From contig JASJEA010000006.1 of NCBI GenBank assembly GCA_030064935.1, positions 1 to 37,907 on the forward strand: a stretch of DNA of 37,907 nucleotides, written 5' to 3'. Source of the stretch: Crocosphaera sp. (lineage in GTDB: Bacteria; Cyanobacteriota; Cyanobacteriia; Cyanobacteriales; Microcystaceae). Shown in pieces: positions 17,098 to 26,154 of this stretch. The position numbers were made by a program, and so were the translations under genes. The notes below the pieces were generated by a model. That model was not told the origin of the DNA. It saw only the letters and a program-made list of their open reading frames with translations, and searched no databases. How positions within the stretch are numbered: position 1 is the first letter of the stretch; each line of letters begins with the position of its first letter.

Positions 17098-19338
17098 ATG
17101 ACCCTAACCCTTCGTTCTTGGCAACCTTATGTTATAAGGATTCTTCTGCTCTCCTTCTTATACTGGAGTGTTGGTTCGTTGGCTCAGTTAGGAAGGGGCT
17201 CAGAGGCATATATTGCACCGTTATGGCTTCCTGCTGGTATCGCTCTAACCGCTTTGTTAATCTATGGCGAAAAAATATGGCTGGGTATTTTTATCGGTGA
17301 TGCTCTCTTAAGGTTAATGTTAGGCTTTGGTTGGCCCTTAGCCTTGGTTTATGCTGTGGGGGGGAGTTTATCGGCGATTTTTGCCCTAAAATTACTGCGC
17401 TGGTTTCATTTTTCTCCCCGACTGACTCGAATTTATGATATTACGGTCTTGGTATTTTTGGCGGCTATGGTTGCCCCGTTGTTGAAGGCAACGATCACCG
17501 TTGTCTCAGCTTTTTTGATGGGCTCTGTATCTTGGCAGAATCTTGCCTCACAATGGTGGATGGCATGGTTGGCCGACTGTAGTGGTATTTTGGTGGCAAC
17601 TCCCCTTTTGTTACGCATTTGCCTCGATAGTGTTGGTCTCTTTCGTCGCCACAGGAAAGAGCGAATTTTAGAAATTTTGATCTGTGGGGGGCTGTTATTA
17701 GCATTGGGTTGGATGGTTTTCTCCGGTCATCCTCAGATAGAGACTTTGAGGGAAGGTAGTTTACGTAATACCCAATATTTGGAATATTTACCCTTTCCTA
17801 TTGTGGTTTGGGCAGCCATTCGCTTTCAAACTTGGGGGGCGGTTTTAGGTAGTTTCTGTTTGGCTGTCTTGGCCATGGTAGGTACTTGTCAAGGAAGTGG
17901 TCCGTTTGTGATGCAAACCCTTCAGGCATCTGAAACTAGCTCGACTTTGTTGGTTCAGATATTTATTATTATTGTCAGTGCAACGGCTTTGTTATTGTCG
18001 GCGGCGGTGGCAGAAAGACAACGGGCTGAACAACAATTGAGAGCAACCCTCGAACGGGATCGTCTCTTGGCTGAAGTGTCCTTGAAAATTCGTCAGTCTC
18101 TTGATTTAGAGCAGATTTTTAAGACCACTGTTAGAGAAATTCGTCAGTTGATTGATGCGGATCGTGTCTTTATTGCTTCTTGGCAAAATGGGGGCAGTAT
18201 TAAGGTGGTGGCTGAGTCGGTTAAGGGGGGATATGGTAGTTTATTGGGTAGCAATGCTAAGGATGGGTTATTGACAGATTTACCGTCCCTTTTTAGCCAA
18301 GCTCACACGTTTATTACGGATAATGTTGCTGAGTTGCATTTATCAACAACGGCACAAAAATATGTTGAATATTATCAGGTTAAAGCCGCTTTAGTAGTTC
18401 CCTTACACCTTGATGGTAAGCCCTTGGGTTTATTGGTAGCTCATCAATGTTTTGAACCCCATCGTTGGCAAAAACAAGAGGTCAAGTTGTTGGAACAATT
18501 AGCAGGCCAGGTGATGATTGCGATGAGTCAGGCTCAACTTTATCAAGAAGTGCAACGGTTAAATTGTACGTTAGAAAAACAAGTTCAAGAGCGCACGTCT
18601 CAACTTCAGGAAAAAATAACAGAAGTGCAAGAGCTACATGATATGAAAGCGGTATTTTTACAAGCGGTTTCCCATGATTTACGTACTTCTATTATGGGGC
18701 TATTAATGTTGTTGAAAAATCTCCAAAATCGCTCTGGTGAAAGTTTAGTTTTGTCTCGAAATATTTTAGATAGAATGATTAACAGTAGCGAACGTCAATT
18801 AACTTTAATTAATGCGCTTTCTGAGGATCATTTTTCCGAACAAAGACCATTCACGGTTCATTGTCAACCTCTGTCTTTGCCAGAGTTTGTTGAGCAGTTG
18901 CTTCAAGAATTAGAGCCTTTATTAAAACAAAATGATGCTTGCTTAACTCCCAATATTCCCCACAACTTACCCTTAATTTATGGTGATCAAAAACAGTTAG
19001 ATCAAGTCTTTGATCATCTTGTTAGTAACGCTATTAAACATAATCCTCCTGGTATTCATTTAACCATTGATGCTAGGGTGGAGCAGGGTATGATTTATTG
19101 TCGTTTGACGGATGATGGCATTGGTATGTGTGAACAACAATGCGATCAATTGTTTAAGTTATATCTGCGCAGTTTACACGATCGCCGCAGAACGGGTATT
19201 GGTCTAGGCTCTTATCAATGTCGTCAAATTATTGAAGCTCATGGTGGTCATATTGGTGTAACGAGTACCGTTGGCAGTGGTTGTCAATTCTGGTTCACCC
19301 TTCCTATTGCTAAAAGCCAACCTTCGGCGGTGAGTTAA
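17098..19338 (+). CDS. MASE1-GAF sensor histidine kinase
   Basis: 746 residues. Residues 1-310 contain about eight hydrophobic helices with the MASE1 signature (YIAPLWLPAGIALTALLIYG). A GAF domain follows (about 325-480, LEQIFKTTVREIRQLIDADR), then a coiled-coil linker (EVQRLNCTLEKQVQERTSQ). The HisKA H-box VSHDLRTSIMGLLMLL is at about 524-539, followed by an HATPase with N-box DHLVSNAIKHNPPG, G1 DDGIGM and G2 TGIGLGSYQC. All catalytic motifs are intact. The stimulus is unknown; MASE1 is a membrane sensor and GAF may bind a small molecule or chromophore, although no bilin-type Cys motif is evident. It is divergently paired with the NarL-type regulator at 16293. Confidence 0.93.
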   Translation: MTLTLRSWQPYVIRILLLSFLYWSVGSLAQLGRGSEAYIAPLWLPAGIALTALLIYGEKIWLGIFIGDALLRLMLGFGWPLALVYAVGGSLSAIFALKLLRWFHFSPRLTRIYDITVLVFLAAMVAPLLKATITVVSAFLMGSVSWQNLASQWWMAWLADCSGILVATPLLLRICLDSVGLFRRHRKERILEILICGGLLLALGWMVFSGHPQIETLREGSLRNTQYLEYLPFPIVVWAAIRFQTWGAVLGSFCLAVLAMVGTCQGSGPFVMQTLQASETSSTLLVQIFIIIVSATALLLSAAVAERQRAEQQLRATLERDRLLAEVSLKIRQSLDLEQIFKTTVREIRQLIDADRVFIASWQNGGSIKVVAESVKGGYGSLLGSNAKDGLLTDLPSLFSQAHTFITDNVAELHLSTTAQKYVEYYQVKAALVVPLHLDGKPLGLLVAHQCFEPHRWQKQEVKLLEQLAGQVMIAMSQAQLYQEVQRLNCTLEKQVQERTSQLQEKITEVQELHDMKAVFLQAVSHDLRTSIMGLLMLLKNLQNRSGESLVLSRNILDRMINSSERQLTLINALSEDHFSEQRPFTVHCQPLSLPEFVEQLLQELEPLLKQNDACLTPNIPHNLPLIYGDQKQLDQVFDHLVSNAIKHNPPGIHLTIDARVEQGMIYCRLTDDGIGMCEQQCDQLFKLYLRSLHDRRRTGIGLGSYQCRQIIEAHGGHIGVTSTVGSGCQFWFTLPIAKSQPSAVS

Positions 19339-19497
19339 TAGCTGGGTAAACCTTAACTGACAACAAATAACCGAAAAAAAGGGTTTCGATTAATTGATTT
19401 TTTGGACAGAAATTCCTTAATTAAAGATTAACAAAAAAAGGAACTAGGTATTTTTCTGTACAATAATAAATTGTATTCTTTCATTAATCTAACTATT

Positions 19498-20298
19498 ATG
19501 AAGCTTCCTACTGAATTAGAACCCTTACGAAAGAAGCTAGAAGCAAGCCAAAAACCTTACTTGAAGATTACACCTTCTTTTAGCAATAAATTAACTTTAT
19601 GGGAGAGTAAGTTTGGAGGATACCCTTATTTTCCGAAAGGTTTAAAGTATCCTAAAAGTCCAGAGGGAAAACCATTGGTTTTATTAGCCCAAATTAATTT
19701 TTCTGAGACGTTATTATTAGATAAATTTCCCAAAGAAGGAATCTTACAATTTTATATTGATAGTTATCATGACTTATTTGGCATTGATGATGAAGATATG
19801 ACGAATCAAGCATATTTTAGGGTTATGTATTTTGATAAAATTGATTTAGATGAAAAGAATCTAATTACTGATTTTACCTTTCTTCCTAGTATTGATGACC
19901 CTGATATAATTTTACCTTTCATTGGTAGTTTTGCCTTGACATTTGAACGAAAATATGAACCAATAAGTGGTTATGATTATCGCTTGGAAAATTTAGTAGA
20001 AGGGTTAGTAGATAGTTCAGAGGATGATCTTGATTATTGTGATTTATTAGATGATTATTTAGACTTATATGATGGAGAAGAACATAAATTAGGGGGATAT
20101 GCTTTTTTCACTCAAGATGATCCCAGAATGAATTTTGATGATACAGTGGAACCCTATGAATTACTGTTTCAAATGATCTCTGATGATGATGCAGATATTA
20201 TGTGGGGAGATGCAGGAGTCGGGAACTTTTTTATTCAACCTTCGGCCTTAGAAAAGTTAGATTTTAGTCGGGTTGTTTATTCTTATGATTGTTGTTAA
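19498..20298 (+). CDS. YwqG-like DUF1963 protein
   Basis: 266 residues from the ATG at 19498; the frame extends to a TTG at 19471, but the family begins near KLPTELEPLRKKLEAS. The motifs SKFGGYPYFPKG (about 41-52) and PLVLLAQINFSE (about 64-75), and the C-terminal LGGYAFFTQDDPR and FFIQPSAL, define DUF1963 (YwqG). A very acidic insert (about 175-200, rich in Asp/Leu/Tyr) is notable. The family has no firmly assigned biochemical role. A DUF1499 gene follows after 45 bp. Confidence 0.88.
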   Translation: MKLPTELEPLRKKLEASQKPYLKITPSFSNKLTLWESKFGGYPYFPKGLKYPKSPEGKPLVLLAQINFSETLLLDKFPKEGILQFYIDSYHDLFGIDDEDMTNQAYFRVMYFDKIDLDEKNLITDFTFLPSIDDPDIILPFIGSFALTFERKYEPISGYDYRLENLVEGLVDSSEDDLDYCDLLDDYLDLYDGEEHKLGGYAFFTQDDPRMNFDDTVEPYELLFQMISDDDADIMWGDAGVGNFFIQPSALEKLDFSRVVYSYDCC

Positions 20299-20343
20299 AG
20301 TTGCCATAAATGTTAAACTTATAACTAGAGTTATTATTAGGTT

Positions 20344-20856
20344 ATGTCTGTTACTAAAGATACATCAAAATCGATTAATTGGGGATTGTTGTCAACAGGT
20401 ATTGTTGTAGCTGTTGTGGTTATTTGGATAGGCTTTAGGCTTCTTTTTCCCGATCTTGCGACTATATTTGCAGCGACACAACCGGATAATTTAGGAGTCA
20501 GTAATCAACAGTTACTCTCTTGTCCAAGTACCCCAAATTGTGTTAATTCTCAAAGTCAAGATACAGAACACTCAATCCCACCTTTGAGTTATCAAAGAAA
20601 TAAAAAAGACGTAATTTCTGAGCTTAAAAATATTATTAATGAGCAAGAGAGAACGAAAATTATTGCTGAAACAGATAATTATCTTTATGCTCAGTTTACA
20701 ACCCGTTGGATGGGATTTGTAGATGATGTAGAGTTTTACATCAATGAGGCTCAAGGAGTTATTGATATCCGTTCAGCTTCCCGTTTAGGAGAGTCTGACT
20801 TAGGTTTAAATCGTCAGCGTATTGAACAAATAAGAGAGGAATTTAAACAAGGATAA
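20344..20856 (+). CDS. DUF1499 domain protein, membrane-anchored
   Basis: 170 residues. One N-terminal hydrophobic helix (about 13-35, GLLSTGIVVAVVVIWIGFRL) is followed by a periplasmic or lumenal DUF1499 domain. The domain starts CPSTPNCVNSQS (about 60-71) and includes RWMGFVDDVEFYI and IDIRSASRLGESDLGLNRQR, which are the family signatures. Function unknown. The gene is followed by a hairpin terminator at 20880. Confidence 0.9.
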   Translation: MSVTKDTSKSINWGLLSTGIVVAVVVIWIGFRLLFPDLATIFAATQPDNLGVSNQQLLSCPSTPNCVNSQSQDTEHSIPPLSYQRNKKDVISELKNIINEQERTKIIAETDNYLYAQFTTRWMGFVDDVEFYINEAQGVIDIRSASRLGESDLGLNRQRIEQIREEFKQG

Positions 20857-20879
20857 TTTAGTCAATTTTCATATTAGTT

Positions 20880-20907
20880 GTAGGGGAAACTGATAGATTT
20901 TCCCTAC
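20880..20907 (+). terminator. Terminator after the DUF1499 gene
   Basis: GTAGGGGAAA (20880-20889) pairs with TTTTCCCTAC (20898-20907) except for one mismatch, leaving an 8-nt loop and a short TTTCATTT tail. Confidence 0.65.
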
Positions 20908-20933
20908 TTTCATTTAAGATTAAGATTTTAATT

Positions 20934-22064
20934 ATGATGCTTGAAGTTGTTGTTGACGCTATTAAAAATAGTCCGAATCAATGTATTAGTTTTTACGAGT
21001 ATATGGAGTTAGTTTTATATCATCCAGAGCAGGGTTATTATGGTTCTGGGAAGGTTAATATTGGTTCTCAGGGAGACTTTTTTACATCCTCTTCTTTAGG
21101 AGCAGATTTTGGAGAATTATTGGCAGAACAGTTGATAGAAATGGCAGAAATTATCGGATTCTATAACTCATTTACTTTGATAGAAGTTGGGGGAGGTTCT
21201 GGAAATTTAGCGGCTGACATTCTTACGTATTTAAAACATAAATATGCTGAATTGTATAATCAAGTTGATTACATTATTGTTGAAGCATCACCCAGTTTAA
21301 TTGAACAACAAAAGAACTATTTAACAGCATTTAATAATGTTACTTGGAAAACTTGGCAAGAGATTGATGACAATTCGATTATTGGTTGTATTTTTAGTAA
21401 TGAATTAATTGATGCGTTTCCTGTTCATCGAGTTACTGTGCAAAATAAAGTTTTAAAAGAAGTTTATGTTACTTGGGATGATAATGGATTTAAAGAAGTG
21501 ATTGGAGCCATATCTACCCCTAAATTATTAGATTATTTCGATTTAATTGATGTCGACTTAACCAATGATGAATATGCAGAAAATTATCAAACTGAAGTTA
21601 ATCTCAAGGGATTAAATTGGCTGGAAACTGTTGCGAAAAAAATTAAAAAAGGCTATTTATTAACCATAGACTATGGTTACAACGCTACAAAATATTATCA
21701 TCCTCAACGCTATCAAGGAACGTTAAATTGTTATTATCAACATCGTCATCATGATAACCCTTATGTGAATTTAGGACAACAAGATATGACGACTCATGTT
21801 GATTTTACTGCCTTAGAAAAACAAGGCACATTGTTAGGATTAGAAACCGTAGGATTAACACAACAAGGATTATTTTTGATGGCCTTGGGATTAGGCGATA
21901 GTCTCGCAGAATTGTCCAATGGTAACTATACATTACCAGAGATTTTAAAACGTCGAGATGCACTGCATCAATTAATTAATCCCACTGGTTTAGGAGGATT
22001 TAAGGTATTAATTCAGGGTAAAAGAATAGAAACAAATAGGCAATTAAAAGGATTATCGGGGTAA
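20934..22064 (+). CDS. MidA/NDUFAF7-family SAM-dependent methyltransferase
   Basis: 376 residues; two adjacent ATGs at 20934 and 20937 are both possible. The order of motifs is that of the MidA (NDUFAF7, COG1565) family: ISFYEYMELVLYHPEQGYY, GDFFTSSSLGADFGELLAEQ, the SAM-binding LIEVGGGSGNLAADIL (about 81-96), FSNELIDAFPVHR (about 153-165) and LLTIDYGYNA. In mitochondria the relative methylates an arginine of a complex I subunit. Cyanobacteria carry the NDH-1 complex, so a similar role is conceivable but unproven. The length is typical. Confidence 0.9.
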   Translation: MMLEVVVDAIKNSPNQCISFYEYMELVLYHPEQGYYGSGKVNIGSQGDFFTSSSLGADFGELLAEQLIEMAEIIGFYNSFTLIEVGGGSGNLAADILTYLKHKYAELYNQVDYIIVEASPSLIEQQKNYLTAFNNVTWKTWQEIDDNSIIGCIFSNELIDAFPVHRVTVQNKVLKEVYVTWDDNGFKEVIGAISTPKLLDYFDLIDVDLTNDEYAENYQTEVNLKGLNWLETVAKKIKKGYLLTIDYGYNATKYYHPQRYQGTLNCYYQHRHHDNPYVNLGQQDMTTHVDFTALEKQGTLLGLETVGLTQQGLFLMALGLGDSLAELSNGNYTLPEILKRRDALHQLINPTGLGGFKVLIQGKRIETNRQLKGLSG

Positions 22065-22441
22065 TTAACAATTTAGAATGTATAATTTAGGGTAGGCAAA
22101 TTAGAGACTTATCTAAGTTAATGATAATGTAAATTACTTGGCCCCCTTACAAAACTAGCTTTTGATGTTACTCTAACAAACATATCTCTAATTGGTATTA
22201 TAATTGATAAGATAAATCTCAAAATTATTTCTGATATAGATATGATATCTCATGCCCTTTTAGATTGGATTACAGTTTTTATGTATATTGGATTTACTAG
22301 CCTAATTATTTGGATTGTTTGTTTTAAGCAATAGCTCATTAACTAATTTCTATGCAGAGTCAAAAAGTAGCTTGATAGGCTAGAATAGAAGAGTCAAGGT
22401 CAATCAAAATTGGAAAACATAACACAACCAAGTATATAACA
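22065..22441. other. Intergenic region with a possible small membrane ORF
   Basis: About 377 bp between the methyltransferase and pmbA. The only protein-like feature is a frame open from about 22126 to 22334, which has a single ATG at 22242. No RNA structure was recognised. Confidence 0.4.
22242..22334 (+). CDS. Possible 30-residue membrane peptide or gene remnant
   Basis: MISHALLDWITVFMYIGF followed by TSLIIWIVCFKQ: one hydrophobic helix with a short basic end, similar in build to the small subunits of photosynthetic complexes. I could not match it to any of them (PetG, PetN, PsbT and PetL were compared from memory). There is no Shine-Dalgarno. The frame stays open for about 39 codons upstream without a start, so a truncated older gene is equally possible. 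Confidence 0.25.
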   Translation: MISHALLDWITVFMYIGFTSLIIWIVCFKQ

Positions 22442-23782
22442 ATGCTGAATACAGAAACAATCGCTAATTATGCCCAAACAAGTGCCAAAGAACTGAAGAT
22501 TAATAAGTATGACATTTATGGTTCTTCTATCGATGAAACCAGTGTAGAAGTTGATAGTGGAGAACCCAAACAAGTGCAAGCTTCTAACCGTTCTAGTGTA
22601 ATTGTTCGGGTATGGAATGAGACAGGAACGGTAGGAGTAACAACTACCACAGATTTAGATCAGATGGGTATAAAACTGGCCCTAGAAACAGCAAAAGATG
22701 CCAGTGTTTTTGGTAATAAGGAAAACACCCCAGACTTCAGCCCTGAAGCCAAAGAGAAGATTGAGAATACATCTGATGAGATGGTTGAAGCCGTGCCAGT
22801 TTCAACCCTAATTGATACCCTGATTAAAGCAGAAAAAAACCTCTTAGAAGCCCATCCAGCTATTAAGGGAGTTCCCTATAATGGGTTATCCCAAGAAGAT
22901 ATTAAAAGATTTTATCTCAATAGTGACGGTTCTCTACGACAAGAAGCTCGATCCTATGCTGTTATTTACCTCTATAGTCGCACAGAAGAGGAAGGCAAAA
23001 AACCCAGAGGAGCTAGTGCGATGAAAATAAGTCGGGGACTAGAAACATTAGACGTTGATGGTTGTTTAAAAGAAGTCACAGAGAAAACCATTAGCCACAT
23101 AAACTATGAACCTATTGCATCAGGAAAGTACATGATTGTCTTTTCTCCTCAAGCATTTTTAAGTTTAATTAGTGCTTTTTCTAATCTCTTTAATGCCCAA
23201 AATATTCTAGATAAACAAAGTTTATCTAACCCAGAATCTCTAGGAAAAGAAGTGGCTTCTTCTTTACTTTCTCTATGTGATGATGCTCTTCATCCTGATA
23301 ATATTGGAGCAGAAATGTTTGATGGAGAAGGGACTCCCACCCGTCGAGTAGAACTAATTAAAGATGGGGTTTTAAGTGGTTTATTACATAGTTCAGGAAC
23401 CGCTAAGCGCATGAATGCTCAACCTACAGGTAACGCTAATATAGGGGCAAAAGTGACGGTAGGATCTCATTTTTATCATGTCTTTTCTAACTCTACAGAT
23501 AACCCACAATACAATCTTGATGAGGCAGAAAATGTTATTTTAATCGATAACTTACAAGCCCTTCATGCAGGGGTAAATGCTCTACAGGGGTCTTTTTCTT
23601 TACCTTTTGATGGTTGGTTAATGAATAAGGGTGAACGAACCAGCATTGACGCTGCTACGGTTGCAGGAGATTATTTAACTTTATTGAAGTCTATTGTTTG
23701 TGTGGAGTCAAAAGCTGAAATAAGACCAGGAGGGGTTTGTCCTCGCATTTGGGTTGAGGGGTTGTCTGTGACGGGAGAGTAA
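22442..23782 (+). CDS. pmbA: TldD/PmbA family protein (TldE-like)
   Basis: 446 residues. DIYGSSIDETSVEVDSGEP (about 24-42), then AVIYLYSRTEEEGKKPRGAS, LFDGEGTP-type GAEMFDGEGTPTRRVELIKD (about 291-310) and SGTAKRMNAQPTGNANIGA follow the TldE/PmbA pattern. The HExxxH metal motif of TldD is absent, as expected for the TldE subunit, which pairs with TldD in a heterodimeric metalloprotease. The partner TldD is not in this window. These proteases trim peptides, including some modified ones. A normal-length, intact gene. Confidence 0.9.
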   Translation: MLNTETIANYAQTSAKELKINKYDIYGSSIDETSVEVDSGEPKQVQASNRSSVIVRVWNETGTVGVTTTTDLDQMGIKLALETAKDASVFGNKENTPDFSPEAKEKIENTSDEMVEAVPVSTLIDTLIKAEKNLLEAHPAIKGVPYNGLSQEDIKRFYLNSDGSLRQEARSYAVIYLYSRTEEEGKKPRGASAMKISRGLETLDVDGCLKEVTEKTISHINYEPIASGKYMIVFSPQAFLSLISAFSNLFNAQNILDKQSLSNPESLGKEVASSLLSLCDDALHPDNIGAEMFDGEGTPTRRVELIKDGVLSGLLHSSGTAKRMNAQPTGNANIGAKVTVGSHFYHVFSNSTDNPQYNLDEAENVILIDNLQALHAGVNALQGSFSLPFDGWLMNKGERTSIDAATVAGDYLTLLKSIVCVESKAEIRPGGVCPRIWVEGLSVTGE

Positions 23783-23855
23783 GTAGAGGAGCGGAGGAGG
23801 ATGTAGGGTTTAGAATAAGCAGAGAAAATTAATTCTAAATTCTTACTTCTCTCTC

Positions 23856-24563
23856 CTACTTATAAAGTTCTAATCTGGTTTGATTTAATTCTTGTTTGTA
23901 TTCAGGCCAATGGGGTAAAAAATGATCCATTAATTGTTTGAATTTGGCGTTATGATATCTCTCAAAAAAGTGGGTCATTTCGTGAACAATGACATATTCT
24001 ATGCAATGTTCAGGGGTTTTTATTAATTCTAAGTTAAGCCATATTCTTTGTGCTTGAATGTTACAGGTTCCCCATTTAGTCTTCATGCGTTTAACACCCC
24101 ATTCTTTGACCTCGACTTTCATTATTTTTTCCCATTTTCTTATTATCGCAGGAATTTGGCTTTTGAGTTGGTTTCGATACCAATTGATTAAGGTTTGTTT
24201 GCGTTTATTGATATCGCTTCCTTTTTTTACATACAGGTCAAGATAGGTGTTGTTTCTTATTTCTACTTTTTGCTTTTTGGGATCTTCAATGACGTTAAGT
24301 AAGTAACTTTTTCCTTGATAATAGTGAGTTTCTCCTGTAATAAATTGACTTTCGCTTTGACGGGGTTGATTTTTAAATTTTTCTTGTTTCTTTTTGATCC
24401 AATTAAGTTTAGAAATGACAAAGGCTCTGATGGTTTCATCATCAAGATGTAAAGGGGCTGATATTTTTACTTCCCCCTCTGGAGGATGAACGGTTAAATG
24501 TAAGTTTTTAATGTTTTTTTTCGTTACGTTGATAATTATATTTTCTATGTTTATTTGACTCAT
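23856..24563 (-). CDS. YgjP-like (DUF45) zinc metallopeptidase linked to type I RM
   Basis: 235 residues. The C-terminal domain contains WGTCNIQAQRIWLNLELIK (about 165-183) and the zinc motif VIVHEMTHFFERYHNAKF, with HEMTH supplying two His and the Glu, the hallmark of the YgjP/SprT-like fold. The N-terminal half is lysine-rich and beta-strand-like (KNLHLTVHPPEGEVKISAP). Genes of this family commonly follow hsdR in type I restriction loci, and here it is 50 bp downstream of an hsdR remnant on the same strand. All catalytic residues are intact although the restriction gene is broken. The substrate is unknown. Confidence 0.88.
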   Translation of the reverse strand: MSQINIENIIINVTKKNIKNLHLTVHPPEGEVKISAPLHLDDETIRAFVISKLNWIKKKQEKFKNQPRQSESQFITGETHYYQGKSYLLNVIEDPKKQKVEIRNNTYLDLYVKKGSDINKRKQTLINWYRNQLKSQIPAIIRKWEKIMKVEVKEWGVKRMKTKWGTCNIQAQRIWLNLELIKTPEHCIEYVIVHEMTHFFERYHNAKFKQLMDHFLPHWPEYKQELNQTRLELYK

Positions 24564-24587
24564 TTTTTTAACTCTTTAAGATCAATA

Positions 24588-24608
24588 ATTCTCAATTCTG
24601 CATTCTAA
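24588..24608. repeat. Three-unit ATTCTNN heptamer repeat
   Basis: ATTCTCA, ATTCTGC, ATTCTAA in tandem between hsdR' and the metallopeptidase gene. The same heptamer family makes a 10-unit array at 30267 and a 4-unit array at 37230. Confidence 0.6.
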
Positions 24609-24613
24609 ATTAC

Positions 24614-25126
24614 TCAATATTCTTTTTGGCTTTTAATAATCTCAAACATAGTTTGTATTTTTTCTTTTGAATCTAGATGTTTTTTGATAGCATTTTTAAT
24701 CTGTCTTTCTTTGATTTTATTATTTCGCCAACTGTCTTTTTTTGTGGTCATAATGGTGTAATGAATGGCTAAGGCTAGGGGTTGGTTTTGTTCTAAGTTA
24801 TCGTATAAAGCTTGTTTTCCTGGGGTGTCAATATTATTAGGATAACGGTTTGAGGTACTAGGTTGATTAATTTGTTTGCAGAGTTTAATAATGTTGTTTA
24901 AATAAGCTTCATACTTTTGAGTTGCGGTTTGTTTTTCGATGATTATTTGTTGCAGTAGTTGGGACATTTGGTCATAATATTTGGGGTTACTGGGGTAAGC
25001 ATTGGTTATGGTTGTTCTCAGGTTGTTTTCAATGGTTGCGGCGATCGCTGTTTGACTGCTACGGATATGGGGAGGTAGGAGATCAATGGCTTGGGTTCCC
25101 TGCTGTACAATGAGATGAACTACGTC
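24614..25126 (-). pseudogene. hsdR: 3' stump of type I restriction endonuclease subunit R
   Basis: About 170 residues of the C-terminal end of HsdR are readable: IVQQGTQAIDLLPPHI, AIAATIENNLRTTI, SNPKYYDQMSQLL, YPNNIDTPGKQALYDNL, the WRNNKIKERQIKNAI helix and the ending MFEIIKSQKEY. Full HsdR is about 1,000 residues; the helicase and nuclease domains are missing. The frame has no start at its upstream edge and runs straight into the end of an IS605-type element at about 25122. An ATG at 24967 would give only 117 residues. The rest of hsdR is not on the other side of the element, so the locus has lost DNA beyond a simple insertion. The remnant cannot restrict DNA. Confidence 0.82.
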
Positions 25127-26097
25127 TATCCGCTACGCTGAGATAGACGTTTCTGACGCTTCTTCGCCCCTAGTTGCCTCATGCTTCCGCACAAAGTAGA
25201 GCTAGATGACTCTGCGTCTACAGAGGACAGTTCCTGCCCCCTTGCCCAGTTTAAACACACCTGGGCTGATGCAACATCTCTGTCGCAACTATAATGACAC
25301 TTTTCGCAATTGTGTTGGCGTTGCGCTAATGTCTTTTTCTTTTGATGACCACAGTTAGGACAGGTTTGAGATGGCTTTACCTTTCGAGTAGGAACCTCAA
25401 CATAAAAACCACCTGCTTCGGCAACCTTGCTTTTTATTAATGATTTTAAGTTACCAATTCCAACATCAAGAATTGACCGATTTAATCCAGTCTTTTGACG
25501 TTTTCTTTGGCTACCTTTTTTAGCCTTTTTGGTCATTCCTTTTAAGTTTAGTTTCTCCGTTGCCACCAGGCTATAACAGCTAACTATCTGTGTGGAAACT
25601 TGATGATGCCAGTTTTGTCTTTGACGACCAACCTTGCTTTGGATTTTACCGACTTTTCTAATAGCCTTTTTCCATCTTCTAGAGCCTTTTACTCCTTTTT
25701 TCCCAGCACGTTTTTTTCTTGATTTCTTAGCTGTTTTGTTGCTTTTATCCTGTGATTTTTTTAGAAATCTAGGATTATCAATAACAGTTCCATCATCAAA
25801 AGCAAGTGCATGATGTGTTCCAAAATCTAGACCACAGGCTTCTTTATCAGTTTTTCGTTTTGGCTCACAACTAACAGTAATAGAAGCATACCATTTTCCT
25901 TGTTTAAAGATGATAGTGCAAGTATTAGGGGTTCCCCAATCTCTCGCTTTACCTCTGATCTTTATTGTTCCAAGGTTAGAAAGTGTCAACTTCCCATGAT
26001 GTCCACTGCTATCTATTTTCCAACCAGATTTATCAGGGTAAGTCCAACCTTTATATCTTCTCGAAGACTTTAGTTTAGGATAACCTGGGGAGGCGCA
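25126..26097 (-). pseudogene. tnpB: TnpB of an IS605-type element, N-terminus deleted
   Basis: The readable part keeps all RuvC catalytic landmarks: the first Asp in ACGLDFGTHHAL, the Glu in LVATEKLNLKGM and the last Asp in CDRDVASAQVC. It also keeps the zinc ribbon CPNCG...CEKC. Upstream of the TTG at 25989 the frame continues as TnpB (YPKLKSSRRYKGWTYPDKSG) up to about 26097, where it meets tnpA sequence on the other strand; a stop lies at 26110-26112. The first ~90 residues normally present are missing. A hairpin (25122-25130/25142-25150) at the gene's end is a likely right-end structure. The nuclease core looks intact but the protein probably cannot be made normally. Confidence 0.85.
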
Positions 26098-26151
26098 CCC
26101 ATAGAAAAGTTAAAAGAATACATTAACAATCAAGATGCTCCCAAAAGTTAA
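26086..26151 (+). pseudogene. tnpA: C-terminal remnant of the IS605 Y1 transposase TnpA
   Basis: On the plus strand, WGGAPIEKLKEYINNQDAPKS ends at TAA 26149-26151. The GGAP(I/L)...YIxxQ ending is that of cyanobacterial TnpA (Y1 HUH transposase) proteins. Divergent tnpA and tnpB, with tnpA toward the left end, is the standard IS605 layout. Here only about 20 codons remain and abut the truncated tnpB at about 26086-26097. One internal deletion therefore removed the 5' parts of both genes and the promoter region between them. Confidence 0.65.
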
Positions 26152-26154
26152 TTT

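Noticed and set aside
17433-17704. Minus-strand frames inside the histidine kinase gene
   Set aside because: They overlap the MASE1 coding region and have no start signal or family resemblance.
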